A DNA stretch of 64,000 nucleotides, taken from an uncultured Pseudoxanthomonas sp. (lineage in GTDB: Bacteria; Pseudomonadota; Gammaproteobacteria; Xanthomonadales; Xanthomonadaceae). The first letter of the stretch is position 1; every line of letters begins with the position of its first letter. This document shows positions 25,978-33,373 of this stretch, one piece after another. Below the pieces are notes generated by a model that was not told where the DNA came from, searched no databases, and saw only the letters and a list, made by a program, of their open reading frames with translations. A program made the translations under genes and the position numbers. The stretch covers positions 310,001-374,000 of the forward strand of contig CAMLGZ010000002.1 in NCBI GenBank assembly GCA_946479745.1. The letters are read 5' to 3'.

Positions 25978-26053
25978 GTCGTCCCGAGCGCAGCGAGGGA
26001 TCTGCTTGTGCTGGTTGCCCGAAGAACAGATCCCTCGCTACGCTCGGGATGAC
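25978..26053. repeat. 27-bp inverted repeat, TCCCGAGCG family
   Basis: The arms at 25978-26004 and 26027-26053 are reverse complements with two mismatches and a 22-base spacer. The core reads TCCCGAGCG-AGCGAGGGATCTG. There is no GTAG head, so it is distinct from the other palindromes here. The long stem may also stop the upstream operon. Confidence 0.85.
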
Positions 26054-26096
26054 ATGGTTTTTCCGGGATGACGGAGTTCCTGGTGATCGGGCAACG

Positions 26097-26462
26097 CTAG
26101 TGCAGGAACAGATACGGCAAACCCAGCGTCAAAGCCACGATGCCGATGATGGCCGCCAGTATCCCCAGCACGTACAGCGGGCGCTGACTGAAAAGCTTGC
26201 CGAAGGTTTCCTCACTGCCTTGTTCGCGCGCCGCGTTCTGCGCCGCCTTGGCCTGCTGCAGGCGCTTGGCCTGGTAGTCCGCCATCATGGCTCTGGCGCG
26301 AACGATGTCCGCATCCTCGCGCATCCAGATGCCGCCCGATGAGATTCCCCACGGGCTGGGCTGGGTTTCGTAGAAATCCATGCCGCTTTCGGCCAGCCAG
26401 GCGCGTACTTCATTGGCTTCGTCGTCGGGCACGTTGCGCAGGTTGAGGAGAAGTTTGGCCAT
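26097..26462 (-). CDS. DUF6164-like protein with one C-terminal membrane helix
   Basis: This 121-residue protein has an N-terminal soluble domain (MAKLLLNLRNVPDDEANEVR, ETQPSPWGISSGGIWM), a charged helix rich in Ala, Gln and Lys, and a single hydrophobic segment at about 97-119 (YVLGILAAIIGIVALTLG). It resembles a DUF6164-type family by memory; function unknown. The ATG at 26462 begins the conserved part, although the frame is open to 26666. It is divergent from the FKBP gene. Confidence 0.78.
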   Translation of the reverse strand: MAKLLLNLRNVPDDEANEVRAWLAESGMDFYETQPSPWGISSGGIWMREDADIVRARAMMADYQAKRLQQAKAAQNAAREQGSEETFGKLFSQRPLYVLGILAAIIGIVALTLGLPYLFLH

Positions 26463-26536
26463 GACCGCATGATAACGGCGTAACCGGGAATCGCAGCATG
26501 CGTTACCCTGCGCGCCTCCAACAACGAGGATCCTCC

Positions 26537-26968
26537 ATGCGTTTTGCGCTGCCGCTGCTTGCCCTGCTGTCCCTTTCCGCGTGCGCGGACCCTGGACCGC
26601 CACCCGGTGGCAGCGTGGCCGAGTTGCAACGGATCGATGAAAAAACCGGCACCGGCGCCATCGCAACCGCGGGTTCCGATGTCACCGTGCACTACACGGG
26701 CTGGCTCTACGACGAAAAGGCCAAGGACATGCGCGGCGAAAAATTCGACAGCTCGGTGGACCATGGCGAACCCTTCACCTTCCTGCTCGGCGCCGGACAG
26801 GTGATCCGCGGCTGGGACGACGGCGTGGCCGGCATGCGGGTCGGCGGCAAACGGCGCTTGCTGATTCCTTCGTACCTCGGTTACGGCAGCGATGGCGCCG
26901 GCGGTGTGATTCCGCCGAACGCCTCGCTGGTTTTCGAGGTCGAGCTGCTTGCCGTCAAGCCCCACTGA
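26537..26968 (+). CDS. FKBP-type peptidyl-prolyl isomerase, lipoprotein
   Basis: In this 143-residue protein MRFALPLLALLSLSAC ends in a lipobox Cys at residue 16, so it is a membrane-attached periplasmic lipoprotein. One FKBP domain follows: VTVHYTGWLYD, FDSSVDHGEPFTFLLGAGQV, IRGWDDGVAGMRVGGKRRLL, IPSYLGYG and a C-terminal LVFEVELLAV. The active-site residues typical of FKBP (Tyr, Phe, Trp, Tyr) are visible. It catalyses proline isomerisation during folding. The next gene begins 6 bases after the stop. Confidence 0.93.
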   Translation: MRFALPLLALLSLSACADPGPPPGGSVAELQRIDEKTGTGAIATAGSDVTVHYTGWLYDEKAKDMRGEKFDSSVDHGEPFTFLLGAGQVIRGWDDGVAGMRVGGKRRLLIPSYLGYGSDGAGGVIPPNASLVFEVELLAVKPH

Positions 26969-26974
26969 TCCGCC

Positions 26975-28231
26975 ATGACTTCCTCTTCTTCCGCAGCATC
27001 CTCATCGCGCCTGGCCGTGATCGGTGGCGGGCCCGCCGGATTGATGGCGGCAGAAGTCGCGCGCGCGGCGGGTCTCGAGGTGGACGTTTACGAAGCCAAG
27101 GGCTCGGTGGGGCGCAAGTTCCTGATTGCCGGCAAAGGCGGCCTGAACCTCACCCACTCCGAGCCCCTGCCCGCCTTCATCCAACGCTTCCGCGAGCGCA
27201 GCGATGAGGTCGGCACCTGGCTGCATGATTTCGATGCCGATGCGGTGCGCGAATGGGCGCGCGGGCTGGGCGTGGAGACTTTCGTCGGCAGTTCGGGGCG
27301 CGTGTTTCCTGCCGACCTTAAAGCCGCGCCGCTGTTGCGCGGCTGGGTACGGCGCCTGCGGGAAAGCGGCGTGCGCTTCCACGTGCACCATCGATGGCTG
27401 GGGTGGAATGGCGAGCAGCTGCGCTTCGATACGCCCGACGGAGAAACGAATCTTCGCGCCGATGCCGTGGTGCTCGCGCTCGGCGGCGGCAGCTGGCCGC
27501 AACTGGGGTCCGATGGCGCCTGGCAAACCGTGCTGGCCGAGCGCGGCGCCGACGTGGCGCCGTTGCAGCCGGCCAATTGCGGTTTCGATATCGACTGGAG
27601 CCAACATCTGGCCGTGCGCCATGCCGGTGCGCCGCTGAAACCGGTGGTCGCCCATTGGCGCGATGCCCACGGTCGCGAGCACGAGCTGCAAGGCGAATGC
27701 GTGATCAGCGCCGAGGGCATCGAAGGCAGTCTGATCTACGCCTTGTCGGCCGAACTACGCCAAGCCATAGCCCGCAACGGCCACGCCACCCTGCAACTGG
27801 ATCTGGCGCCGGGACGCAGCCTGGAGCGCCTGCAGCAGGAATTGTCCAAGCCCCGCGGTCATCGCAGCGTCAGCGAGCACCTGCGTCGCCAAGCCGGCAT
27901 CACCGGAGTCAAGGCGGCGCTGATCTACGAAATGCTGGACAAGACGCAGCTGGATAATTCGGCACTGCTCGCACGCACGATCCATCGCCTGTCGTTGACC
28001 CTGAAGCGCGCGCGTCCGCTGGCCGAAGCCATCAGCAGCGCCGGCGGCGTGCGCATCGAGACGATGGACGAGCGACTGATGCTCAATGCATTGCCCGGCG
28101 TGTTCTGCGCAGGCGAAATGCTGGATTGGGAAGCACCGACCGGCGGATATCTGTTGACCGCCTGCCTTGCCAGCGGCCACCGCGCCGGCAAAGGCGCGGT
28201 GGCTTGGCTCAAGGCATCGATGCCTGCCTGA
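26975..28231 (+). CDS. TIGR03862-type flavoprotein (HI0933 superfamily)
   Basis: This 418-residue protein has the nucleotide-binding motif LAVIGGGPAGLMAAEVAR and the subfamily signature RKFLIAGKGGLNLTHSEP at about 48-65. Later blocks are FVGSSGRVFP and, near the C-terminus, GEMLDWEAPTGGYLLTACLA. It shares the fold of the protein at 20626-21807, but the signature GKGGLNLTHS replaces GGGRCNFTN, placing it in a separate subfamily of unknown substrate. It is cotranscribed with the FKBP gene. Confidence 0.9.
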   Translation: MTSSSSAASSSRLAVIGGGPAGLMAAEVARAAGLEVDVYEAKGSVGRKFLIAGKGGLNLTHSEPLPAFIQRFRERSDEVGTWLHDFDADAVREWARGLGVETFVGSSGRVFPADLKAAPLLRGWVRRLRESGVRFHVHHRWLGWNGEQLRFDTPDGETNLRADAVVLALGGGSWPQLGSDGAWQTVLAERGADVAPLQPANCGFDIDWSQHLAVRHAGAPLKPVVAHWRDAHGREHELQGECVISAEGIEGSLIYALSAELRQAIARNGHATLQLDLAPGRSLERLQQELSKPRGHRSVSEHLRRQAGITGVKAALIYEMLDKTQLDNSALLARTIHRLSLTLKRARPLAEAISSAGGVRIETMDERLMLNALPGVFCAGEMLDWEAPTGGYLLTACLASGHRAGKGAVAWLKASMPA

Positions 28232-28366
28232 TCTGGTCGTCCGCCATGGCCCGGCAAGGGGAGAGACCCTGCCTGCGACGATCGCGGACGTGGCAGCAGG
28301 ATATCCAGCGCGGTGTTGAAATTCGGTTAGAACTCCGCGTCATTCTGATGACAGAAAAGCATTTGT

Positions 28367-28519
28367 TCAGAACGGAGTCGGCAATCCCAGCATGGGCGCC
28401 AGCAACCAGTAGGCAACGCCGAGCACCAACACCCATAGCAACAGCTTGAGTGCGAAGCCGGCAACTTTGATCGCCAGATAAATGCCGATCACGATCAGCA
28501 CGATTCCGATCCAGCTCAT
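28367..28519 (-). CDS. 50-residue small membrane protein
   Basis: The product reads MSWIGIVLIVIGIYLAIKVA onward to LGLPTPF: two close hydrophobic stretches with a single Lys pair between them and a short C-terminal tail. AGGAAGAG lies 5 bases before the ATG. It is too short for most gene callers. The two following minus-strand genes are also small. Function unknown; it is probably a single-pass or hairpin inner-membrane protein. Confidence 0.7.
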   Translation of the reverse strand: MSWIGIVLIVIGIYLAIKVAGFALKLLLWVLVLGVAYWLLAPMLGLPTPF

Positions 28520-28553
28520 GCGCTCTTCCTGTCTTCGCGTTGCATGGAATCCG

Positions 28554-28742
28554 CTAGGCCTTGCTGCCGCGCTTGCGCGCCTGCGAGGCCACGAACATAT
28601 TATCCACCAGGTTCGGATAAGCGCGTCCGGCCGCCTCGGCGCGAGCCTTGGCCTGTTCTATCTGTTCCGGCGTCAATTTGACGTGTCCGCCCGGTCCGGC
28701 CGGATTCCTGCGGTCCCAGGGTTTTGCGGTACGACTGGTCAT
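28554..28742 (-). CDS. 62-residue conserved small basic protein
   Basis: The product (MTSRTAKPWDRRNPAGPGGH onward) has a Pro/Gly-rich start, one predicted helix (TPEQIEQAKARAEAAGRAYP) and a basic end (QARKRGSKA). GAGG lies upstream of the ATG. I believe similar proteins occur in Xanthomonadaceae, but the function is unknown. It sits 24 bases from the DUF1993 gene on the same strand, so probably in its operon. Confidence 0.68.
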   Translation of the reverse strand: MTSRTAKPWDRRNPAGPGGHVKLTPEQIEQAKARAEAAGRAYPNLVDNMFVASQARKRGSKA

Positions 28743-28766
28743 TGCTTCGATCCTCAGGTGATGGAC

Positions 28767-29276
28767 TCAGTACGCGCCCATGTAGTCGCGCTTGCCCACT
28801 GCCACGCCATTGTGCCGCAGCAGGTCGTAGGCGGTGGTGACGTGGAAGAAGAACTGCGGCAGGCCGTAGTGCAGCAGGTAGGCTTGGCCTTCCATCCTGC
28901 GTTCCTTCGGCGTACCCGGGCGCAGCACGATTTCGCGCGAACCTGCAGCTTCGAATGCCGCCGGGTCCAGGCCGCCGATGAAATCCAGACTGGCCGCAAT
29001 CAGGCCCCGCAGATCGGCGAAACTCTTGTTGTCGCCTTCCAACGCCGGCAGTTCCGCACCCGCCAGACGGCCGGATACTCCGCGTGCGAAGTCGCAGGCC
29101 ACGACCACCTGCTTGGCCAACGGGAACATATCGGGAAACAGCCTCGCCTGCAGCAGGGCGTCGGCATCGATCTTGTGTTCGACCGCATGCGCCTCGGCCT
29201 TGGCCAGCAACTGGTCGAGGCTGCCGAGCAGTTGCTGGAAAACGGGAACGGAAGCGGCGTGCATTGAAATGGTCAT
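28767..29276 (-). CDS. DUF1993 family protein
   Basis: This 169-residue soluble protein has the family pattern: a start of MTISMHAASVPVFQQLLGSL, the middle ARLFPDMFPLAKQVVVACDF, then LRGLIAASLDFI, and an end of YLLHYGLPQFFFHVTTAYDL and VGKRDYMGAY. It resembles the DinB-like four-helix fold. No enzymatic role is known. AGGA precedes the ATG. It is probably cotranscribed with the two small genes downstream. Confidence 0.9.
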   Translation of the reverse strand: MTISMHAASVPVFQQLLGSLDQLLAKAEAHAVEHKIDADALLQARLFPDMFPLAKQVVVACDFARGVSGRLAGAELPALEGDNKSFADLRGLIAASLDFIGGLDPAAFEAAGSREIVLRPGTPKERRMEGQAYLLHYGLPQFFFHVTTAYDLLRHNGVAVGKRDYMGAY

Positions 29277-29305
29277 CGGAAATCCTATTGAAATGAATCA
29301 GGGTC

Positions 29306-29378
29306 GTAGGAGCGCCCCATGGGCGCGAGCTCTTCTGTTGGATTCTGCGAAGAGCTCGCGCCCATGGGGCGCTCCTAC
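29306..29378. repeat. Perfect 29-bp inverted repeat, GTAGGAGCG family
   Basis: The arm at 29306-29334 (GTAGGAGCGCCCCATGGGCG onward) and the arm at 29350-29378 are perfect reverse complements with a 15-base loop. GTAG occurs at both outer ends. It lies between the stop of the RIO kinase gene and the start of the DUF1993 gene. It is the most intact copy in the window, which suggests recent insertion or strong selection. Confidence 0.92.
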
Positions 29379-29392
29379 GGGGAATGATTGGG

Positions 29393-30250
29393 TCAATCCT
29401 GCTCGGCGGCAGCCTCGCGGCCCTGCTGGCGGATCAGAGCTTCTTCTCGGGCGTCGTTGATGGCGCCGCGCACGCCGTCCAGATCGACGCTGCGCTCGTC
29501 GTGCACGAACCTGCCCGTCAGCGGGGTGTCCGCAAGCAGATCGCCAGCTTCGAACAATGCCCACATTTCCTCGCCGTACCAGCTGTCCAGCAACTCCGGT
29601 GCGAAAGCGCCCAGCGTGGCGGTCAGATTGTTGACGTCGCGCAACAACATCGCCCGCGCTGCGTTGTTGCCGCCGGCACTGACCACCTGCGGGAAATCGA
29701 TCACCACCGGACCTTCGGCACCGACCAGCACGTTGTAGGCCGACAGGTCGCCATGGATCAGGCCGATGCTCAACATCAACTGGACCTGCCTGACGAGGAA
29801 AGCGTGGTATTCGCGGGCCTGGTCGGGTTCGAGCGCCAGCTCGCCCAGGCGCGGCGCGGAGAACCCATCGGCATCGGTGACCAGTTCCATGACCAGAACG
29901 CCATGGAAATAGCCGTACGGCTGCGGCACGCGCACGCCGGCCTCGACCAACTGGTAGAGCGCGTCGACTTCGGTGTTCTTCCAGGCGACTTCCTGTTGCT
30001 TGCGCCCGTACTTACTGGCCTTGCCGATGGCGCGCGCCTCGCGGCTGCCGCGCACCTTGCGGCCCTCCTGGTACTGCACCCGCTGCTTGAAGCTGCGCTG
30101 GGCCATGTCCTTGTACACCTTGGCGCAACGCACGTCGTCGCCGGAGCGCACCACGTAGACGGCCGCTTCCTTGCCGCTCTTCAGCGGACGCATCACTTCG
30201 TCGATCACGCCGTCGTCGATCAGCGCTTGCAGGCCTTGCGGGGTTTTCAT
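29393..30250 (-). CDS. RIO1-family atypical serine protein kinase
   Basis: This 285-residue protein has an ATP-binding Lys44 (CAKVYKDM), the RIO catalytic loop IHGDLSAYNVLV with Asp168 and Asn173, and the metal-binding DFPQ at 185-188. The flexible-loop region FKQRVQYQEGRKVRGSREAR marks the RIO1 subfamily. The ATG at 30250 follows the domain start; it lacks a clear ribosome-binding site. The frame is open to 30514, but that part is antisense to the divergent rRNA synthase gene. Bacterial RIO kinases are poorly studied; a ribosome-related role is only an inference. Confidence 0.92.
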   Translation of the reverse strand: MKTPQGLQALIDDGVIDEVMRPLKSGKEAAVYVVRSGDDVRCAKVYKDMAQRSFKQRVQYQEGRKVRGSREARAIGKASKYGRKQQEVAWKNTEVDALYQLVEAGVRVPQPYGYFHGVLVMELVTDADGFSAPRLGELALEPDQAREYHAFLVRQVQLMLSIGLIHGDLSAYNVLVGAEGPVVIDFPQVVSAGGNNAARAMLLRDVNNLTATLGAFAPELLDSWYGEEMWALFEAGDLLADTPLTGRFVHDERSVDLDGVRGAINDAREEALIRQQGREAAAEQD

Positions 30251-30370
30251 CCAGTAGAGGGTTTTGCCGGTGGGGCGCCCATTGTGCCTGCGCGGGGGCC
30301 CGAACCGGCGAAAACGGACCGTTTGCGGGCAAGCGCTTACACTGCACCCCCGTAGCCGCACGCTCTCCAC

Positions 30371-31081
30371 ATGCCTGAACCCATCCGCCTGGCCAAACGC
30401 GTCGCCGAACTGGCTGGTTGCTCCCGGCGCGAAGCCGACCAGTACATCCAGGGCGGCTGGGTCACCGTGGACGGCGAAGTGATCGACGCCCCGCAACACC
30501 CCATTACCACCCAAGTGGTGTCGATCGACCCGGACGCCGACCTGGAGACGGCCGAGCCGGCGACCCTGCTACTGCACAAACCGGCGGGCATCGCCTTCGA
30601 AGCCGCTCCGAAACTCGCTACTCCCGCCACGCACACCGCTGGCGACGATCCCGAGATACGGGTGCTCAAACGCCATTTCGTGCGCCTGACCCCACTGATG
30701 CCGATGGATGACGAAGCCAGCGGCCTGGTCGTGCTGAGCCAGGACGGGCGCGTATGGCGCCGGCTGAGCGAGGATGCGGACATGATCGAGCAGGAGTTCG
30801 TGGTGGAAGTGGAAGGCGAGCTGGCTCCCTACGGCTTGCCCAGACTTTGCGATGGCATGCTTTACCAGGGCCGTGCCCTGCCCCGCGCCAAAGTCAGCTG
30901 GCAGAACGAGAACAACCTGCGCTTCGCGATCAAGGCGGTCCGGCCGGGACAGTTGCGGCACATGTGCGCACAAGTGGGGCTGCAGGTGCTGTCGATCCGT
31001 CGCCTGCGCATCGGCCGTATCGCCCTGAGCAGAATGCCGGTCGGCGAGTGGCGTTACCTGCCTGTCGGCGAGCGCTTCTGA
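30371..31081 (+). CDS. S4-domain rRNA pseudouridine synthase, RluF-like
   Basis: This 236-residue protein has an N-terminal S4 RNA-binding domain (RLAKRVAELAGCSRREADQY, residues 6-45), the LLLHKPAGIAFE strand, and the catalytic Asp in LMPMDDEASGLVVLSQDG near residue 113. The catalytic motif is PMDDEASGL rather than the usual GRLDxxSxGL, a noticeable divergence. RluF modifies U2604 of 23S rRNA; the assignment to that site is by overall similarity. It is divergent from the RIO kinase gene. Confidence 0.85.
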   Translation: MPEPIRLAKRVAELAGCSRREADQYIQGGWVTVDGEVIDAPQHPITTQVVSIDPDADLETAEPATLLLHKPAGIAFEAAPKLATPATHTAGDDPEIRVLKRHFVRLTPLMPMDDEASGLVVLSQDGRVWRRLSEDADMIEQEFVVEVEGELAPYGLPRLCDGMLYQGRALPRAKVSWQNENNLRFAIKAVRPGQLRHMCAQVGLQVLSIRRLRIGRIALSRMPVGEWRYLPVGERF

Positions 31082-31217
31082 ACCCCTGCTGTTCGACCCG
31101 CATCGCAAGTTGCCTGGCGATTGACTAAGGTCGCCGGGCTGACAACACTAGAGGCCGCACCGGCATGGCCGCTGCAGCCGCCATCCTCCAACCAACGCAG
31201 ACGAAGAAGAGGCTTGT

Positions 31218-31319
31218 ATGAGCAAGGGCATGGACCAGAAGAAGAGCGAGAAGAAGGCGCCGACAAAGACGCTGAAGGAAAAGCGCGCCGAGAAGCAGGA
31301 AAAGAAAAAGAACAAGTAA
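31218..31319 (+). CDS. 33-residue Lys/Glu-rich small protein
   Basis: The product starts MSKGMDQKKSEKKAPTKTLK and continues with alternating Lys, Glu, Arg and Gln. AGAGG precedes the ATG and a terminator begins 25 bases after the stop, so it is a compact unit. From memory, short proteins with the start MSKGMDxKK and a TLKEKRA block are widespread in proteobacteria and unstudied. It is distinct from, but similar in composition to, the small protein at 18957-19115. Confidence 0.72.
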   Translation: MSKGMDQKKSEKKAPTKTLKEKRAEKQEKKKNK

Positions 31320-31344
31320 TCTTGCCCTGCAAGCAAGCGGGACG

Positions 31345-31384
31345 AAGGGCGGATGTTCCGGAAGGAACCCGCCCTTTCCTTTTT
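31345..31384 (+). terminator. Intrinsic terminator after the small Lys-rich gene
   Basis: AAGGGCGG pairs with CCGCCCTT, with an inner GTTCC/GGAAC stem, followed by TCCTTTTTG. It lies between the small protein gene and the convergent RidA gene. Confidence 0.75.
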
Positions 31385-31435
31385 GTAGCCGAGCCTGCCG
31401 TACTGCTCGCCGATTCCGCCGCGCACGCAAGGACG

Positions 31436-31780
31436 CTAGACCGCGGCGGTGACCACGACTTCTATTTTCCACTTGGGATTGGCCAGCGCAGCCTGCACGG
31501 TGGCGCGCGTGGGCGTATGTCCCGGCACCACCCAGGTCTCCCAGACCTCGTTCATCGCCGCAAAATCGCCCAGGTCGGGCAGGAATATCTGCGCATGCAG
31601 GATCTTGCTCTTGTCGCTGCCGGCCTGCGCCAGCAAAGCGTCGATGGAATCCAGCACCTGCCGGGTCTGGCCCTGGATGTTCAGGCTGGTGTCGTCGGCA
31701 ATCTGGCCGGCCAGATAGATGGTGCCGTTGTGGATCGCCATTTCCGACAGGCGCGGGCCTACTTCGAATCGCTGGATCAT
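31436..31780 (-). CDS. RidA (YjgF/UK114) family protein
   Basis: This 114-residue protein has the pattern EMAIHNGTIYLAGQIADDTS, the middle QTRQVLDSIDALLAQAGSDK, and the end PTRATVQAALANPKWKIEVV. RidA proteins hydrolyse reactive enamine/imine intermediates. The Arg in PTRATV is conserved for substrate carboxylate binding, so an active deaminase is plausible; it belongs to the variant subgroup that ends with KIEVVVTAAV. GGAGGAAG lies before the ATG. It is monocistronic. Confidence 0.9.
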   Translation of the reverse strand: MIQRFEVGPRLSEMAIHNGTIYLAGQIADDTSLNIQGQTRQVLDSIDALLAQAGSDKSKILHAQIFLPDLGDFAAMNEVWETWVVPGHTPTRATVQAALANPKWKIEVVVTAAV

Positions 31781-31858
31781 GGGGCTTCCTCCGTAGCTCG
31801 ATAAAGACCCATCCTACGGGAAGTGCCCGCCATCCCGTAACATCCGTCCGTCCGCGCA

Positions 31859-33373
31859 ATGGTTTTCCATGGGGTGAATATTTTGGACGGAAGCAAGGTC
31901 TCTTCTCGCGGGACTGCGAAAGAACGTTTCCGGCGCGCCTGCAAACGCCTGTTGCTGGCGCTCCTGGCTTGCTACCTGCTCTCGGCCGCCTGGCAGGTCT
32001 ACAAACCGCTGCCCGCAGGCATCGGACGGAATTTCCCCATCGCCTCTTCCGGCGATGCAGCGTTGCTGACCGACATCACCTATGTCGATGCGGCCGGCGT
32101 GCGCCATAGCGATCAGCAGGTTTTCGATGAAGTCCTTCGGTTGATCGGGCAAGCGCAACGCGCGGTCGTGGTGGACATGTTCCTCTTCAACGACTTCACC
32201 GGCGCCGATGCCGCGCCCAGTCTGCGCCCACTGAGCGCTCAACTGACCCAGGCGCTGATCGAACGCAAGCGGGCAGTGCCCGGCCTGCAGGTCGTGGTTA
32301 TCACCGACCCCATCAACACGCTGTATGGCGGAATGCCGTCCAAGCATCTGGATGCCTTGCGCGCGGAGGGTATCGAAACGGTGGTCACCGATCTGACCCG
32401 CATCCGCGCGCCCAACCCTGCCTGGTCCGGATTCTGGCAGCTGTGCTGCCGATGGTTGGGGAACAGCGAACACGGCGGCTGGTTGTCCAGCCCTTTCGGC
32501 CAGGGCGAGACGACATTGCGCAGTTACCTGGCGCTGCTCAACCTCAAAGCCAACCATCGCAAAACCCTTGTGGTCGATTCCGGCGATGAATGGGTGGGCT
32601 TGGTGGCCAGCGCAAATCCGCACGATGGCAGCAGCGCGCACGGCAACGTGGCGTTGCGGTTCAGCGGCCCGGCCGCGTTGGATCTGCTGCAAAGCGAACG
32701 CGCTGTGGTGGCGATGTCCGGCGCTGCCTGGCCGCAATCGCTGGTTTCGATCAAACCCTCCACCCTCCCCGCCGGCACTGCCGTCGGCACCCAGGTGCAG
32801 ATCCTCACCGAAGGCCGCATCCGCGATGCGCTGCTGGCCAGCGTCGCCAGCGCCAAGCCAGGCGATCGGCTGGATATCGCGGTGTTCTATTTCACCCATC
32901 GTGGACTGGTGAAGGAAGTAGTGGCGGCGCAACGGCGTGGTGTGAAGCTGCGCGTGCTGCTGGATCCGAACGAAGACGCTTTCGGTCGGAAGAAGAACGG
33001 CATCCCCAACCGCCAAGTGGCGCTGGAACTGCACGAAGCCGGAGTGCCCGTGCGCTGGTGCGACACCCATGGCGAGCAATGCCACGCCAAATTCATGCTC
33101 AAGCGCGGCGCTGCCGGCAAAGCGGAGCTGATCGTGGGATCAGCCAACTACACCCGGCGCAATCTGGACGACTACAACCTGGAAAGCAGTGCACGCGTAC
33201 TGGCGGCTGCCGATACGGCCGTGATCAGCCGTGCGGGCTCCTATTTCGAGCAGAGCTGGAGCAATACCGAAGGCCGCCGGATCAGCCTGCCTTACGCCCG
33301 CTATGCCGATGATTCACGGCTGCGCTACTGGCGCTACCGCTTCACCGAGGCCTCCGGTCTGTCCAGCTTCTGA
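31859..33373 (+). CDS. Phospholipase D-family protein (cardiolipin synthase-like)
   Basis: This 504-residue protein has one N-terminal membrane helix (LLLALLACYLLSAAWQV, about 29-45) and two PLD half-sites. The first is canonical, NHRKTLVVD (His233, Lys235, Asp240). The second, CHAKFMLKRGAAG (His409, Lys411), has Arg where the Asp of HxKxxxxD should be, though the downstream GSANYTRRNLDDYN is intact. It may transfer or hydrolyse phosphatidyl groups at the inner membrane. The start has no ribosome-binding site; an in-frame GTG a few codons later is possible. The 3' end overlaps the convergent SGNH hydrolase gene by 60 bases. Confidence 0.85.
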   Translation: MVFHGVNILDGSKVSSRGTAKERFRRACKRLLLALLACYLLSAAWQVYKPLPAGIGRNFPIASSGDAALLTDITYVDAAGVRHSDQQVFDEVLRLIGQAQRAVVVDMFLFNDFTGADAAPSLRPLSAQLTQALIERKRAVPGLQVVVITDPINTLYGGMPSKHLDALRAEGIETVVTDLTRIRAPNPAWSGFWQLCCRWLGNSEHGGWLSSPFGQGETTLRSYLALLNLKANHRKTLVVDSGDEWVGLVASANPHDGSSAHGNVALRFSGPAALDLLQSERAVVAMSGAAWPQSLVSIKPSTLPAGTAVGTQVQILTEGRIRDALLASVASAKPGDRLDIAVFYFTHRGLVKEVVAAQRRGVKLRVLLDPNEDAFGRKKNGIPNRQVALELHEAGVPVRWCDTHGEQCHAKFMLKRGAAGKAELIVGSANYTRRNLDDYNLESSARVLAAADTAVISRAGSYFEQSWSNTEGRRISLPYARYADDSRLRYWRYRFTEASGLSSF

